Positions 1 to 13,149 of a DNA stretch of 64,000 bases are shown here, piece by piece. The DNA is from Otis tarda (Eukaryota > Chordata > Aves > Otidiformes > Otididae). The notes below the pieces were generated by a model. It was not told the origin of the DNA. It saw only the letters and a list, made by a program, of their open reading frames with translations, and searched no databases. The stretch lies in the NCBI GenBank assembly GCA_026413225.1, contig CM048555.1, forward strand, positions 78,871,785 to 78,935,784, read 5' to 3'. Made by a program: the position numbers and the translations under genes. Within the stretch, counting starts at the first letter, position 1, and each line of letters opens with the position of its first letter.

Positions 1-124
1 GAATGATTTGGGTTGGAAGGGTCCTTCAAAGGTCATCTAGTCCAACGACCCTGCAAGGAGCAGGGACATCCCCGACTAGATCAGGTTGCTCAGAGCCTCA
101 TCCAACCTGGCCTTGAACGTTTGA
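1..124 (-). mobile_element. CR1 LINE 3' end, cut by window start
   Basis: This is the reverse complement of a CR1 3' end. It carries the GGTTGGAAGG..CCTTCAAAGG block, the 'tccaac..ccctgcaaggagcagggacatcc' region and the 'aggttgctcagagcctcatccaacctggccttgaacgttt' block in the usual order. The terminal octamer repeats lie outside the window. The match stops at about base 124, so the copy is strongly 5' truncated, as most CR1 insertions are. It carries no coding capacity beyond the last codons of ORF2. It resembles the copy at 8943 and is relatively little diverged. Confidence 0.93.
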
Positions 125-3100
125 ACTAACATGTGCTGAGTGGGCATTGTTCAGCTCTAAATCCAGTGGTTATCCAAACTAGACATGCAACCTCTTTGGG
201 CCTGAGCTGAGAGGATAAGCTGACACCGTCCATGGATTACAAAACATCCCGTCACATGGCAATGCTTAAACAGTGTTCAAAGTGTGCTTTTTGATTCTGT
301 AAACTCTGTGTGAATTCCACACTGGTGATCTGAGAAGAAGACATGAGTTTTAATGCTGAGTTTTACTCCGTAAGATGATTTGCAATAAAACCACTTCAAA
401 GAAGAAACAGCTTTAAAATCCTTCTTAACTTAAGCTCTTCTTCCTTCTCCTCAGACTTAATGCAGTTTTATTGACTTTTTAGACAAGGATCCACTTATAG
501 GATGGTATTGGATGGTTGCCTCAGATGGGCTCTGTTGAAACTATATTTGCTTGCTGCATATGCCATGTTACGAGGCTTAAGACAACTTTTAAAGGAAGAA
601 AAATCAACTGCAGTTGCTGATATTTTCAACCGTATGGTCCTAATTTCCTCAGATTCAGGGATAAAAATGCAGAGGGAGAGAATTCTCAAATAGCAGACTA
701 ATTTATAAATTTTATAACAGCAAATATGAGATAGAAAACAGATCCTCACCCGCTAGAGGTTTGAGTGCAAGCAAGGCAAATAAATAGAGGTTGAATACAA
801 TTTTCTTTTAGTGAAACTGCATAGGCAAAAGGAAATGAGAAGACACAGATCCTTCTCTTCCTCACTCCATTCAATTCCTACCCAGGTATCACTCCTCACC
901 TTGATGGGAATGGCTGAATCCTGCTTTTTGCAAGGAAAGGGACATCGCTTCAGTTCTGTTCCACATCAAACTGGAAAATATCTTTTGAAACTTGAAATTC
1001 CTTACTGGGTAGCTTGAATTGATTACAACTGGGGCTGCTGACATATGTCAGTTTTCTTCACATTAAAATCAGACTTTTTTCCACCGAGACACTGTGGGAA
1101 ATACGCAAACGAGCCTGTGGGAGTACAGTCAAACTCCAGAAAAAGAAATGAAAACAACATCATAGTTATTTATAGGGAAGTTCCCGATGAGTCTGGAGTC
1201 ATGAGTTGGACTGAATCACTTTCTCGTATTTTTTTCACATCTTTGCTTAAGTTCCTATTGCCTCATGTCCAGTTAGCTACATCTGTGACAGATGGTAAAG
1301 GTGATTGATTTGTCCTTTTACAATTTGCTCTACTAGCACATGTCCACTTTTCAGTCTGTTTAAACACTGAGAGGGTGGGCGGTTGAGGAGTGGGCTGCTG
1401 TTCCTCTCCTGATGGCAGCTGAAGATGTCCAGGCTGGAGAAATAGGATGGAGCTGTGACAGAGATTAAACTGTGGTTTATGGTCAGAATGAGAGACCTCT
1501 GGGAAGCAAATCTTTTTGGAAGGGACCCAAAGTTAAGCTTTGCAGTTGGTGAGAGAAGGAAGACTCCTAAGAGAACAGTTTTTCAAAGCAGGTAAAAAAC
1601 CAAAGCTGGATATTAGTACCGGGCAAAGCAACCTGTCCTGCAAGGACATAAGGAACAAGGAATTTTACAGTCTTCAGTATCACATATCTCACCCAGCAAT
1701 TTTGAGATTTCTTTATGTATGGAATTCTCTTGTTCTAGTTTATTTGGTTTACATTACAATAAACATAAGTAGCACTTATAAACCTTTAGGGTCTCTTCTT
1801 GTGAGTATGATGCAAGCGTGTCCATGTATTTGTGTAAGTGAGTGAGAGAGGAGATGAGTTTCAGCTCAGACTAGAACTTTGTAGATAGCCCTCAGCAAAC
1901 CCCTGGGAAAGGAGGAGGTCATCCTTCCAATTTGCCTGAGGCTCCTTCTCCTCTGTACTCCTTTAAAGGTAAGAACTGCAAAAAACACACAACAAGGGAG
2001 AATCAATATCCTTTGCCATTTTTCTTATTTATTTTTCTTGTAGTTTGGTTGCATTCCTGTCTTTTCAGCTTGACTTCAAAGTACTTTTTTTTTTTTTCAG
2101 AATAATCAGTTAACATCTAGCACATGTGTAACATTGCCATAGCAGCTAGTGACATGAGATAGAAGAATGTAGAAGACAAACAGAATGGGAAACGCAAGAC
2201 TGCAGAAAACACCCTGTCACAGGAAGAAATCCTGATCTGTGCGGGTGACTCATCACAACACAAACATTCTCCCACGGGAAAATCGGGGGATGTGAAATGA
2301 TGGAGGGAAAAATCCACAAACACACCTGCACACATAGACTTGCAGATACGCTGGCCCACACTCTTTATTTTCTTGAAATATATATTCATTTACCGTTGTG
2401 CAATGTGTGGATAAATTGGTAGCAAACCAGGATGGCTCCCTGAGTGACCCCTGCAAAGATGCCTAATGTGGCCATCCCCGTATTCTACCAATTTCTCTGT
2501 CTTATTGATCCTCTCTTGCCACGAAGACACTCACATCATTGTTGATACCTTGCAAAATTATAACAATGCCAAAGCTGCCCCAGAAAAAAACACCTGGAAA
2601 AAATTAGTTTGTTGCTTTACAGCGAGTTTTTGTATTATAATAATTCACTGGAAAAACAAAAATCATGAGGAATATAAGCAGCCACTAAAACATCCAACAC
2701 TTTGTTATTGTAATCTGTAGTACTACATACTCATAAGACCCTTAAATGTTTCAGATTATTGATTTTATGCTTATTCTTGTCAAAGTGGTTGTGCACAACT
2801 GAGCTTTCATTAAAAGCAGAATTTCTTTCATTGTGAGCTTTTTAACACTTTAACTTGAATTTGGAAATCTTTATATGCAATCAGCACAGAACCTGTTTTT
2901 ACCAAGGCTTTCTTATCACTAATTCTTCTTTGTATTCCTCTTTATCGTGATGGTTACACATCTCAAAAGAACAACGTGGTGAACGCTTGGCTGCCACTGG
3001 ATGTGATCACAATTTAAGCAGGAATGGTTAGCATGAAGAACTTCATTCTGTGTAGAAAATAAATAAATTTCCACATCCATTTCAGTGCCTGCCAGAAATC

Positions 3101-5240
3101 ATCTTTCTATTTACAACTGAACGACCTGAATTACCTTTTTATGCATACAGGTGAACCAAGGCTCTGTAGGTAATCAAAAGACCATTGCACAATTTTAGAT
3201 GCTGATCTCTGAAGTAGAATGGCAAGAAGTCTAGAACTGTGTTTAGTGGAAAATTCAAGTTTCAAAAGATATTTTCCAGTTTGATGTGGAACAGAACTGA
3301 AGTCTTGCAAATGCATTTCCAGTTTCATCCACAAAACAACCCTTTGCCTTCCCTAGAACAGAGCCCTGCTCTGAGGTGTGGGATGACTGGATTCAGATTC
3401 GTCATCTGCTCAAATGGGATAGAAAGAAGTGATCCTGGGCATTCACGTTCTCAGAGTCTCGTAGATTATTCTGTTATTATCCTATATTGAACATTGTCAG
3501 TGTGAACACTAAGAAAAATTTCATTTGGGTGCAGTAATTATTTTCACTGAAGTAAATGCATTCCTTGTGAAAGTTTTCATTTGGACAAGTGATTTCAAGT
3601 TTTGTGTACACGTGTGTGTGAAGGTCCTCCTTTCCTCATCCCCTTTGTGCACACACTCTGCTTTCTGCTAACCCAGTGTATCACTTTGGGCTTCTGCTGG
3701 TGCATTCTTCTTCGGACAGAGGCAGCAGCGGGGCAAACCACTCACGCTCTCCCCAGCAAGGCTCACTAACAACTACGGCCTCTGTGCCTTCATGAGATGT
3801 GCCTCTGAGCTTGAGAAACTCTCATTAAAACTTCAGATATCCACCACACAACTGTTATTATCTGTGAATTCCCCAGTCAGCTCCATTCCGACAAGTTTCG
3901 ATATCATGTAATGCAAATCACATATTTATCCTTTTATATAAAAAAAAATAAATTATAGCATATTGACTCCCATCATCAGGCCATACTCTGGAACTGATGA
4001 GATTGCAGCTGTTTGTGGCATGCATCACCTAAATTTTATAGAGTGCCCTCCACTCTTGATTTTCAATTGCAACAACCCACCCAAGATGCACTGTTTCACA
4101 GCTCGGAGCTCTAAGTCACAGGAGTTAAAGTGCATATTGGAAGAGTAAATTGGTTTTTTTTACTTTAAATTGAAGGAAAGTCAGAGTTGGGGTAGAAAAG
4201 AAATAGTAAATCTGCTTTCTGGAACAAATAGCAGCTCTCATGGTTTCCAGAAATAAAACCGAGAAGAAAGGCCTAAAGACATGAACATTTAAACAAACAA
4301 ATTGAAGATCTTAAAGAAGAAATGACAGTGGAAGCTCTGAACACTGTTGCCAACTTTCCAAGAAAGCCTCCCTTGTTTGTTTGTTTGGGCTTTTTTTTTT
4401 TTTGTAGAGGAAGAGAGAAAGCATTTTAAATAAGGACTTCCTAACCCCATGGGTTGAGGTAGGAGACTATGCTTTCATACTGGCTGCATGCAGAGAAATA
4501 GTTATTTTAAAATTTTAAAGGGGAAGCTGTTAAAAAAATGAACAAGGGACAGAAAAACAGAGAGTAATAACAACCTAACAGCAGAACCTCTGAAATGTGA
4601 AGCTTTGGGGAAGAGTAAACAGCCAAAAATACGTCACTAGTAGATGTTTCCCTACCATAAAAAAAAGTTCAGGAAAAGGACGTTGCTCAAATCTCTTATT
4701 CATGCCTTCTGTACTCCCTGGTGTCTACAGACTCAACTATATCCACAGACGTACCTGCATTTCTCTTCTGGGCAACATGGGCTTTGGTTCCTGGAGTCTG
4801 TGCTTTACAACCCGCAGTGCATCTCCTTCCTTCATACTCCTGTGATAGCCAAAAAGCCACTCGCAACCTTCTGTCTTGGATGTTGATCAGCCTTCCTAGG
4901 TTAAATGCTGAAAGAAGGAAAATATAACTATATTGCAGGGGATGTTTTGCCTCTTTTTCTCTCTTTGTTTAATTTACAACCATTTTGCAAGTTTATGCCA
5001 AACTTTTATTCACCAGAGACATCTCTGTTAGGGACAGTGCCTGTCATGAAACCAAAACCACTTCACAAATGTGTGACTTATTTTTCACATCTAATGTACT
5101 TTATTTGGAAGCTGAGCAAAACGGACCAGACTTTACTGTAAAATTACATTAACTTTGGCGGCGTGACACCACTCCTTTGGTGTGCTGTGTTATTTAAGAT
5201 TTAGCCACAGACTCCATTGTCAAATGCCAGCATTCTTTCT
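125..5240. other. Unique AT-rich DNA, no gene recognised
   Basis: I see no exon, RNA gene or transposon I can support in this stretch. It contains short homopolymer runs (for example T at 2085-2097, and a T-rich tract near 4391) and scattered open frames under 102 codons without recognisable motifs. The pyrimidine run followed by CAG at 2085-2100 resembles a splice acceptor, but no coding frame follows it. Confidence 0.6.
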
Positions 5241-5254
5241 AGAAAAAAACACTA

Positions 5255-5420
5255 TTCATGTTAAGAATTCACATCGCCATTTAATTATTAATTGTTCTTT
5301 AATTGGCTGTCATAAATTCATTTGCCCTTTTATCTGCAACAATGATTCTTTGGAATTATTATGACTGCCTGCAAGCATGAGTAATGAGTTTGATTTCAAT
5401 GCAAAGGTGTCAGAGCAGTG
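5255..5420. promoter_or_regulatory. Candidate conserved noncoding element (homeodomain/SOX-like motifs)
   Basis: The block is AT-rich but not low-complexity. It packs TTAATTATTAATTG, TTAATTGG, CATAAATTCATT and AACAATG within about 80 bases, followed by a TAATGAG and an ATGCAAAGG. Such clustering of TAAT cores with SOX-like sites is typical of developmental enhancers in gene deserts. This is inference from motif style only; no alignment to other species was possible. It could equally be neutral AT-rich sequence. Confidence 0.3.
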
Positions 5421-8400
5421 GTGGCGTTGTTTCAGCTGAGGTGACTGAAGGAAGTTGAATTGTGGAGGCAGTGAGAGAATGGAGAAGCTGCAGTCTTCTG
5501 GCATTTCAAATCATAATTATTCCACATCAGAGAACAGCTAGGTGTAGACCAGCCAGCCAGAATAGTGACTACAGTCTACACAAGCATCTATTCATGTAAG
5601 TGAAAATTAACAGAAAATAATAATTAAAAATAAAAAAAGAACAAAAGAACTAAAAGGTGCTGCCTATGGAAAAGATGGGTTAAGTTAACAGAGAGGTTGA
5701 GGTAAGCTGGGAGGTTGCTGTGCCTCGTTGAACTTTCAGGCTGAGCTATAAATCTGAGATTTCTTAATGCAATTTGATACCAACACATAATATAAATCTT
5801 TCAGGTAATGCTTTATAAAAGCTGCACATTTTCTGAGTGCATAGCCACAGCACGCTGGAGTTAACGAGAAGAACAATTCAGAAAGCAATCCTGGAAGAGA
5901 TGCTCTGTGCTCAGAGTCCAGTTCCCCCAGCATGGGCGGTCTGGCAACAGATTCCTGAGCCCAGCAAAGTCTCACATCCTTTCCTGTCACTCCCGCACAT
6001 CACAAGACACAAACTCCTCCATGAAACACCCTGTAACAAACACAGACACTGGCACAAAATCCCAAAAGCCACAGAACTATATCGAGGTGCATAAAAATAA
6101 ATCTTTTTAGCTGTAATATATAACTATGTATATATAACATTTGTAAAATAACATATCATTCTCTGATTTTCCTAATAAGTTTCCCACTGGAAAATGCATG
6201 CAATGAACAAAATAACGTCTCCCAGGCCAGTACTAGAACCAGCTGCTGAATTCTGTACAAGCAAGTTGGCGGCAGATTTGATCCAGGTCAGTAGTTAGAG
6301 CAAGAACATCCAACTGAATTACATAACTTGGCAAACTCCTTCCTTTTCCAATCTCCTGCATATTCAATGTACCTTACTCCTAGCAACTTGAAAGTACAGG
6401 CTTTGGGGGAAGATTTAGCTTTAACTTTGAATTTTCTACATCCTGCTCTGAAATAACCTCACCTCCTATCACTGTGTCCTACATGTTCACTTGAAAGAAA
6501 CTCTTTTTGCACACTGCAGACTTTTTCCTTCCACGGATCCAGCCAAGCTGAGGGCCAGATGATACCTGGCTCTGTTTGTAAGAAGGCAGCTTCCCCTCTC
6601 TTGCTGCTACAGACATTGCTCTCCATCTCCGAGGAAACAGACAGGGAGAGACGCTTTCATACCCCAGCTGCTTTCCAGCGATGCTGCCCAGGAGGGATGG
6701 GGGTCCTCTCTCCGGGGTAACGAATGGAGATTTTCACATTCTTTCACCAGTGTTGCTCCCAAGCTGTTACGTGACCTTGGGGTGAGCCATTTCCCCCTCT
6801 CACTCTTTGGCATTTCTAATTTTTAACTCACTCAGGAGACCTCTTCCTCCTTTTTTTTTTTTCTTTTCTTATTTTCCCTTATATTACATTTTTTAAAAAA
6901 ATTCAAAACACTGTAGTTTTACGGCATTCTGAAGTTCTGCTGCTGTTTCTTCTTAAAAGTGAAAATGAAGGGAAAATAATAAACTCTCTAATGTCTGTCA
7001 TGGGGCATCTTCAAAAAGCAGCCCTGGTATTCTAAAGGAATGAATAGATCTAAATGCCAGAGGAATCCAAAGAAAGAATGAAACTCCATCTTGCTACAGG
7101 ATTTCTCTTTCTTGCACCCAACGGTACTGAAAAAGTTCCCAATTTCTTTATGCCTCTATGTGTGTTGGGGGCAGGGGAGAGTTGTTTTTAATTTCGTCTT
7201 TAAACAAGAGGGTCAGCCTGACACAGAAAAGATTCGGAGTTTTTCCTCCTGAGACATCTTACCGGGTGTGTTAGGCAGCTTCTGCCTCCAGCCCACCCGC
7301 CTGGCACACCCCTGTGCACTCAAATAAATGGCGCTCACCATTCTCACGCCTCAAAGTGTCACAAGGCTTCTCTCCTGGCAATGGCAGAGTGGGGGATTCA
7401 TACCTGAACACCGCCAAATGATGGGAAGAGAGAAAAACCCCACAGAAATACAAATAAAGCAGGAGCAAGAAATCCCCCTCTGACCCTAATCTGTTGTTCC
7501 AGTCCCAGAAGGAAAGCAAGAGATGTCAGACAGCCCAAACCTCCTATTTCTGGCTTGTCTCACCTTTTAAAACCTTGATTCTCCACGTAGAAGATGGAGA
7601 TGATCCTCAGATCAAGGGGGTGCAGAGAATGAATTGATGCTCAAAAGGTGCTTGCAAGGATGTCAAATATTTGGAGCAATGAAAAAATAAATACAATCTT
7701 GCTGTCATTTGCAGGGGATACTGAATTCATCAGGTAAAACTGTCAACATCTGTTGGGTGGCGTAGCTCTTCTGATTCAGTCCTTTCCCCTTTCTACTTCT
7801 ACTCTGCATTGCATGTGTGGGAACGCATTTTCACATTTGACATTTTCACATGTCCCCACTAATTATGACTGCCTCTATTCTGGGGCATCTATTGCTTTTA
7901 CTGGGTTGTGAATATCTGCAGACTTCACTGATTTAAACTAAATTTGTTGACCAAATTGAGTATCTTTGGAAACTGGCAGCCTTGTCAGTGTTTCATGGCA
8001 TCCAGGACCAAAAGGTTTTATTCTAGATTTTTACAGGTTTAATGATTCGGTCAAAGAAACATAGAAATGATGGTATTATAAAGCAGGAGAAAGAATCCAG
8101 AGTCCAAGCTCCCTGATTTAAACTCAGAAAAGTATTTTTCTGAAGTATTTCTAGTGGTATGGCACATTTACTATTTTATTTAAAGGAAAGACAGCATATT
8201 TTCATTACCAATATTAAAACTTTTCAAATTAAAAAGAAGCCACGAATACACATCCTTCTCCCCCGAAAACTCCCTTCATTTAAAGCAAGTTTTACATAAC
8301 CTAACTTTCCTATGCCGCTGATATCTGACTTTATTCTTTAGTAATTACTGGAAGTGCACACAGTCATTAAGCATTAGTGCTTTTTCATCTCTCCAAAGGA

Positions 8401-8942
8401 CTGAAATTTCCATGTCTAGGATAAGGATATTCTTTGCCTTTGATTCATTGAAACTCAAAGCGTTTTGCACTCAGAGCAAGTACAAGAATTTAAACAAAGT
8501 GTTTTTTTTCTCAGCTAAGTCTTGGAATCACTGGTTCTGAAAGCCTCAGAGATGCGCGCTGTCTCAAGCAGCAGCTCATATTAGCATCCCGTGGTCAGTC
8601 ACATTTGCTTGCGTTATTCTCTCTTCAGTTTAGCCTTACATCACCTCCTCGTTGGGAGCCTGTGGGCGAGCTTGGCTGCGAGTCGCCCACCAGCAGCTGA
8701 AAGCTGTTCATCTCCATCCCAGCCTTCACCCTGCTTAAACTTTGTGTGCTTAGAGACGTGGAGAATGGGAAGCGACAATTCATATAATGAAAAATGAGAT
8801 TTCGTATAGTTGTACAAATGAATTTGAGTTTACATGGATTTATTTGCAGTTTGTCTTCATATTGTGTCAAGCTTCCTTCAGGTGCAATATGTAATTTTGG
8901 ACATTTCTTTTCAGGCCAGATTTAGCTGCCCTCGTTCCCATC
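5421..8942. other. Unique DNA, no gene recognised
   Basis: No supported gene or young repeat. There is a pyrimidine-rich tract at about 6841-6870. A segment near 8056-8115 (ATAGAAATG followed by a CR1-like spacing) might be a very old CR1 tail in reverse orientation, but is too decayed to call. Confidence 0.55.
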
Positions 8943-9108
8943 ATAGAATAGAATCATAGAATCACAGACTGGTTAGGGTTGGAAGGGACCTTCAAAGGCC
9001 ATCCAGTCCAACCCCACTGCAGGGAGCAGGGACATCTCCAACCAGATCAGGTTGCTCAGAGCCTCATCCAATCTGGCCTTGAATGTTTCCAGGGATGGGA
9101 TCACTACA
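8943..9108 (-). mobile_element. CR1 LINE, 5'-truncated 3' end
   Basis: The segment begins with the reverse complement of the CR1 terminal repeats (atagaatcatagaatcacag) and continues through ggttggaaggg, 'ccatccagtccaacccc', 'gcagggagcagggacatctccaaccagatcag' and 'ttgaatgtttccaggg'. The end at about 9108 is the 5' truncation point. The 3' terminus is intact. It is a young-looking copy that encodes only the last residues of ORF2 plus the 3' UTR. It points away from the plus-strand CR1 at 10690. Confidence 0.96.
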
Positions 9109-9403
9109 TATGTGTTGTGGCTGAATTTATGGGATTGGTTTCCAGAATAAAGCACTACTCAGTGTGAGGAAAATGGGCTGAATGACACTTGCACGTGCTC
9201 ACTCACTTCAGCCCTGCATCGTTCCATCAGTAGATGAAAGCCCCAGGGTCAGTGCTGTAAGCCTCAGCGTTGTCTCTGCCAGCTACAGATTTTCCTGCCT
9301 TAAACAGATTTGTAGCAATCAGCAGTTCCCAGTTTCCAGAGGGATAGAGCTACATGTTCTTGAATCATTGCTAGTTTTTTCATCTGAAAGCTCTTCCCCA
9401 CAC

Positions 9404-9431
9404 AAAAAAAAAAAAAAAGAAAAAAGAAAAA
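9404..9431. repeat. A-rich low-complexity tract
   Basis: Fifteen A residues are followed by G-interrupted A blocks. No retrogene or SINE body is recognisable immediately upstream, so I treat this as simple sequence rather than a retroposon tail. Confidence 0.85.
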
Positions 9432-9812
9432 CACAAAACCTTACCCACTTCAAGAACTACCTCTTTTCTCAGATTCCCCTGAGCCTACCCAGTGTCCACC
9501 AGCCTGTTATCACAGCTGCTCAGCGTGATGAGCCCTCTCTGAAAAGTAAGACCAAAACCAGAAGAAATGAAGCATAAGGAAAAAAAAAAAAAAGGGAGAA
9601 TGGACTGACTATCCCTGCCAAAATTTGCTGTTCCAGAATCTTAATGCAAGAGAAACTTAGATATTCCAAAAACTTTACAACAAACTTGGTTTGTATTCTT
9701 TTTTTTTCCCTTGTGGATATAACGTCTTTGTTGAAAAATGATTGGTTTAAAAAAAATGCTTCTGCGAAAAATAATGCTTTTTGAATTTATTGACTTTTAC
9801 GATGTGACCTGT

Positions 9813-9842
9813 ATTTTTAGTGCAAATATTTTTAGTGCAAAT
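9813..9842. repeat. 15-bp tandem duplication
   Basis: ATTTTTAGTGCAAAT occurs twice back to back (9813-9827 and 9828-9842) without a mismatch. Identity of both copies suggests a recent slippage or duplication event. Confidence 0.9.
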
Positions 9843-10689
9843 ATAAGGCTTATTTGTTACAGGAAAATACATGGCACTGCAAGCACATAAGGATGTGAGA
9901 AGAAGAAAAAAAAAAGTATATGATTCCATACAATAAACTGGAAACCATTTCAATTTTCAGGAAGAAAAATTCCCTGTGTTTTTACCTGTTACACATAGAT
10001 ATGTTGAACAATTGTAACATAGAAGTTCTGGCACATTTTTGCAATTCCAAAGCCTAATCATAAGCCTGAGCTGCCAGGTTATATAATGCAGGAGTGGGAA
10101 CCGTTATAGTCAGGCAAAATCTGATGCTTGTAGGGCATTAGGATTATCCAAATAAAACCAGCACTTCTGAATTTCTCATTTTTAATAGTCCTGGATTACA
10201 TATGGTGAGAGAACAAGTGTATTCAGGAAGAAATAATGCTCTAAAGTAGCTGACAGAATATAAAAGGCAAAAGATAATACTTACAGGTATTTAAAGTCAG
10301 AAGCATTAGTTGGAAATTGATTTGACTTGCAGATAAAAAGAAATTCTGCAAACCTTAAATATGCACAGATATACACAGAAAAAGAAATCACAGATATGCT
10401 GCAGGAATGTCATTGAAGCCCTTTCCACTTCAGGCAATTCCACTGATTGATCACTACTGCCTTTTGGCAAAACCTGCATCTAATACCCAGCCACTGGCAC
10501 AAGAGCCTGGAGACCGTGGTGAGGATGACTCCTGATGTGGATGATGCAGGGCAGATCCTAATGAAGGATAGAAACTCAGAGAATTTATGTAAAATTAAGG
10601 AACATACCTTACAAATTATGATCCATGCAATCCCCAGCTCTGTTTCTAACTCTGCTTAAAAGCGTCTCAAACATGCATGTCCTCATCCA

Positions 10690-11239
10690 GATCCATCTGC
10701 TCTGTACTCCACCTGCAGTACTGTGGCCAGCTCTGGAGCGCCCAACATAAGGAGGACATGGACCTGTTGGAGCAAGTCCAGAGGAGGCCAAGAAGATGAT
10801 CAGAGGGCTGGAGCACCTCTCCTGTGAGGACAGGCTGAGAGAGTTGGGGCTGTTCAGCCTGGAGAAGAGGAGGCTTCAAGGAGACCTTATAGCGGCCTTC
10901 CAGTACCTCAAGGGAGCTTATAAGAAAGATGGGGAGAAACTCTTTAGCAAGAAACAGAGCAAGAAACTCTGTTGTGATAGGATGAGAGGCAGTGGTTTTA
11001 AACTAAAAAAAAGTGTAGATTTATATTTTTTACACTGAGGGTGGTAGAACACTGTCCCAGGTTGCCCAGAGAGGTGGTGGATGCCCCATCCCTGGAAACA
11101 TTCCAGGCCAGGTTGGCCGGGGCTCTGAGCAACCTGATCTGGTTGGAGATGTCCCTGCTCCTTGCAGGGGGGTTGGACTGGATGGCCTTTAAAGGTCCCT
11201 TCCAACCCAAACCGTTCTGTGATTCTATGATTCTAATAA
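10690..11239 (+). mobile_element. CR1 LINE, 3' half with ORF2 C-terminus
   Basis: The copy runs from a decayed 'tgctctgtactccacctgcagtactg' start through the RT C-terminal region. Translated fragments show [23 protein letters not shown] and [13 protein letters not shown] in one frame, then after a frame change LPREVVDAPSLETFQARL. It ends in the intact 3' UTR with 'ggttggactggatggcc' and the terminal GATTCTATGATTCTA repeats. A small internal disturbance at 10945-10970 (a gcaagaaac-type segment occurring twice) breaks the frame. The protein would be the C-terminal end of a non-LTR reverse transcriptase and is not functional here. Copy is 5' truncated, 3' complete. Confidence 0.95.
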
Positions 11240-13140
11240 GAATTTTAACATCTGTTTCTCACTTAAGCTGAAATAGAATCAAGGAACGTCAAGAAATGTT
11301 AAGGACCTCCAACTAACAAACACTTTCATAGGATACCCAAGGATAGATATGGCTGTGATCTTTGCCTTAAAATCCAGTAACTCAGTGAACAGTGCGTTCA
11401 TCTAAGAGATGTGGGTCCTGAGCTAAAATCCGTTCTCAGCCTGAGAGCTTTCTATCTCATCTCTTCCACCTTGCAAAGAACAACAATAATCAACAGCTGA
11501 TGTATGTGGATCACATGTGGGGTTCTGCAGGAGTACTACAGGTGAGGTACCTGCCATCATTTTATTTTGAAGTTTCTACTCTTTGCAGCCAAGAATGCAG
11601 AAGTCAGGGAGCCAGGAAAGATAATAATGTAAAAAAGAGATGACTGCAAATTTTTGCTGACAGATCAGAGAAAAAGGTAATTCTGGGTTCTCTCCATCTT
11701 ACCTGGACAGTTTAAGCATGTTATATGATGACCCTTAAATTACAGAAAGTGTCCCAGGAAGCAGCTGCAAACCAGACCTTTCCATGTCAAATGAAGCCCT
11801 AGGCTAGAGAGATGCTTTTATGCAAGGCCAGGTTAAATATTTGTACATTCTTAATGCAAGGACTTGGCGTATGTATCTAGCTCTGGCATTTGTACAGGCA
11901 GTAATCCTGCAGTGCATCAGGTGTACCCTGTCTCCTAACAAGTCCGTACAAACTGAGGCACCATGCTGAATGAATAGTACTGACTCCCTAGGGCTGAACT
12001 GGTCAGAGATGTCAGAATATGATGAAGACAGCGAAAGAACCAATGGAAGAGGTTTTAGAGAGAACCAATGCCACATTTAAAATGTAGCAGAATTGCAACC
12101 ATGGACTAGCTCATCATTCATGAAGTAGTTTTGTAGACAAACAAACGAATCATATATTAAGCTTGGAGCTGCCAAATAACTGGTTCAGTGGGCACAGTCA
12201 TCTCTCTGTGGTCCTCCTGTCCTCTAAACTACAGGAAACTTGCACAAGACTGAGGTGACTTGCAAGACCATAAAGGTGCCAAATGCTAGAAAATAGAGTC
12301 CCGTTTGCTGTCTCTCTGCCCTGGAGCAGGCAGAAGCTGAGCTCTGGGATCCTTGGTGTTGTTGAGTAGCAATAGCTGGAGCATGGACACCCAAACTTGG
12401 GCACCTCTACTGCTGCGTCAACGGTTCAACTCCTCCTGTCCCCACAACAGTGCATGTAACACCTCTGATGTGGCCGTGCTTCAGCTCTGATGCAAACCTC
12501 ACAGGTGGGAACCAAGTTTTCCAGCATTTTAAGGACTGTGGGAGACTTCTGTTGAATATCCTATCCCTGAGAGAGAGTTTTATATTCCACCAGTTCATTT
12601 TTGTCAAAGATGCTCTGTATTTAAGGGTACCCAGATTTAATCTCAGTGAGTTTAATTTTGTTTTGATACTTGTGGAATAACTCTCAAATGATTTTTCAAA
12701 GGGCATGTTTGTTTTTTATTTCGTGTTATCCCTCCTCTTGTGTGCAGTGTTGTGTAACATAATTACTTTGCCCATTTGCCATGCTCAAGTGGTTGGTACA
12801 ATTTTGCTGACTCTCAGTTTGCCCATTTGCTTAACATTTCTTATCCTGAAATAAACTAACATTGTATCAGACACAGTTCTCTGGTAGATTCACCAGGTCA
12901 GTAGTGGGACACTATTATATCAGATTGCAATATAACACCGAATGGCTTTTGCTTAATCATGTTTTATCTTCCAAGGGGTAAATTCTCCCATTTTCTCAAT
13001 TTTTTTTCCAACTATAACAGGCTAAAAAACATCAAGTTAACATGGCTCTGAAAATACATATGAACATACTGGCCCATTTCAGAATTACAAGGTAACAAAT
13101 CAGATTTTTTTTTCCCAGAAAAATGGCTACAAGAAATACA
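11240..13140. other. Unique DNA, no gene recognised
   Basis: I see no exon, RNA gene or clear repeat. Open frames in this stretch are all below 100 codons and carry no recognisable motif. Confidence 0.55.
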
Positions 13141-13149
13141 CAGAATAAA

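Larger units (their letters stand above)
9109..10689. other. Unique DNA with A-rich tracts
   Basis: No gene recognised. The interval holds a 15-base A run (9404) that grades into an A/G-rich stretch, a second A run at about 9579, and an exact 15-bp tandem duplication at 9813-9842. A 131-codon open frame at 9182-9577 crosses the first A tract; its lysine-rich middle is just that tract translated, and no motif supports it. Confidence 0.6.

Noticed and set aside
2085..2110. Polypyrimidine tract followed by CAG, like a splice acceptor
   Set aside because: No open coding sequence or donor site in a sensible position follows.
8056..8115. Possible very old CR1 tail in reverse orientation
   Set aside because: Too diverged; similarity limited to ATAGAAATG and loose spacing.
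9182..9577. 131-codon open frame with a lysine-rich segment
   Set aside because: The lysine-rich part is a translated A tract; nothing else suggests a protein.
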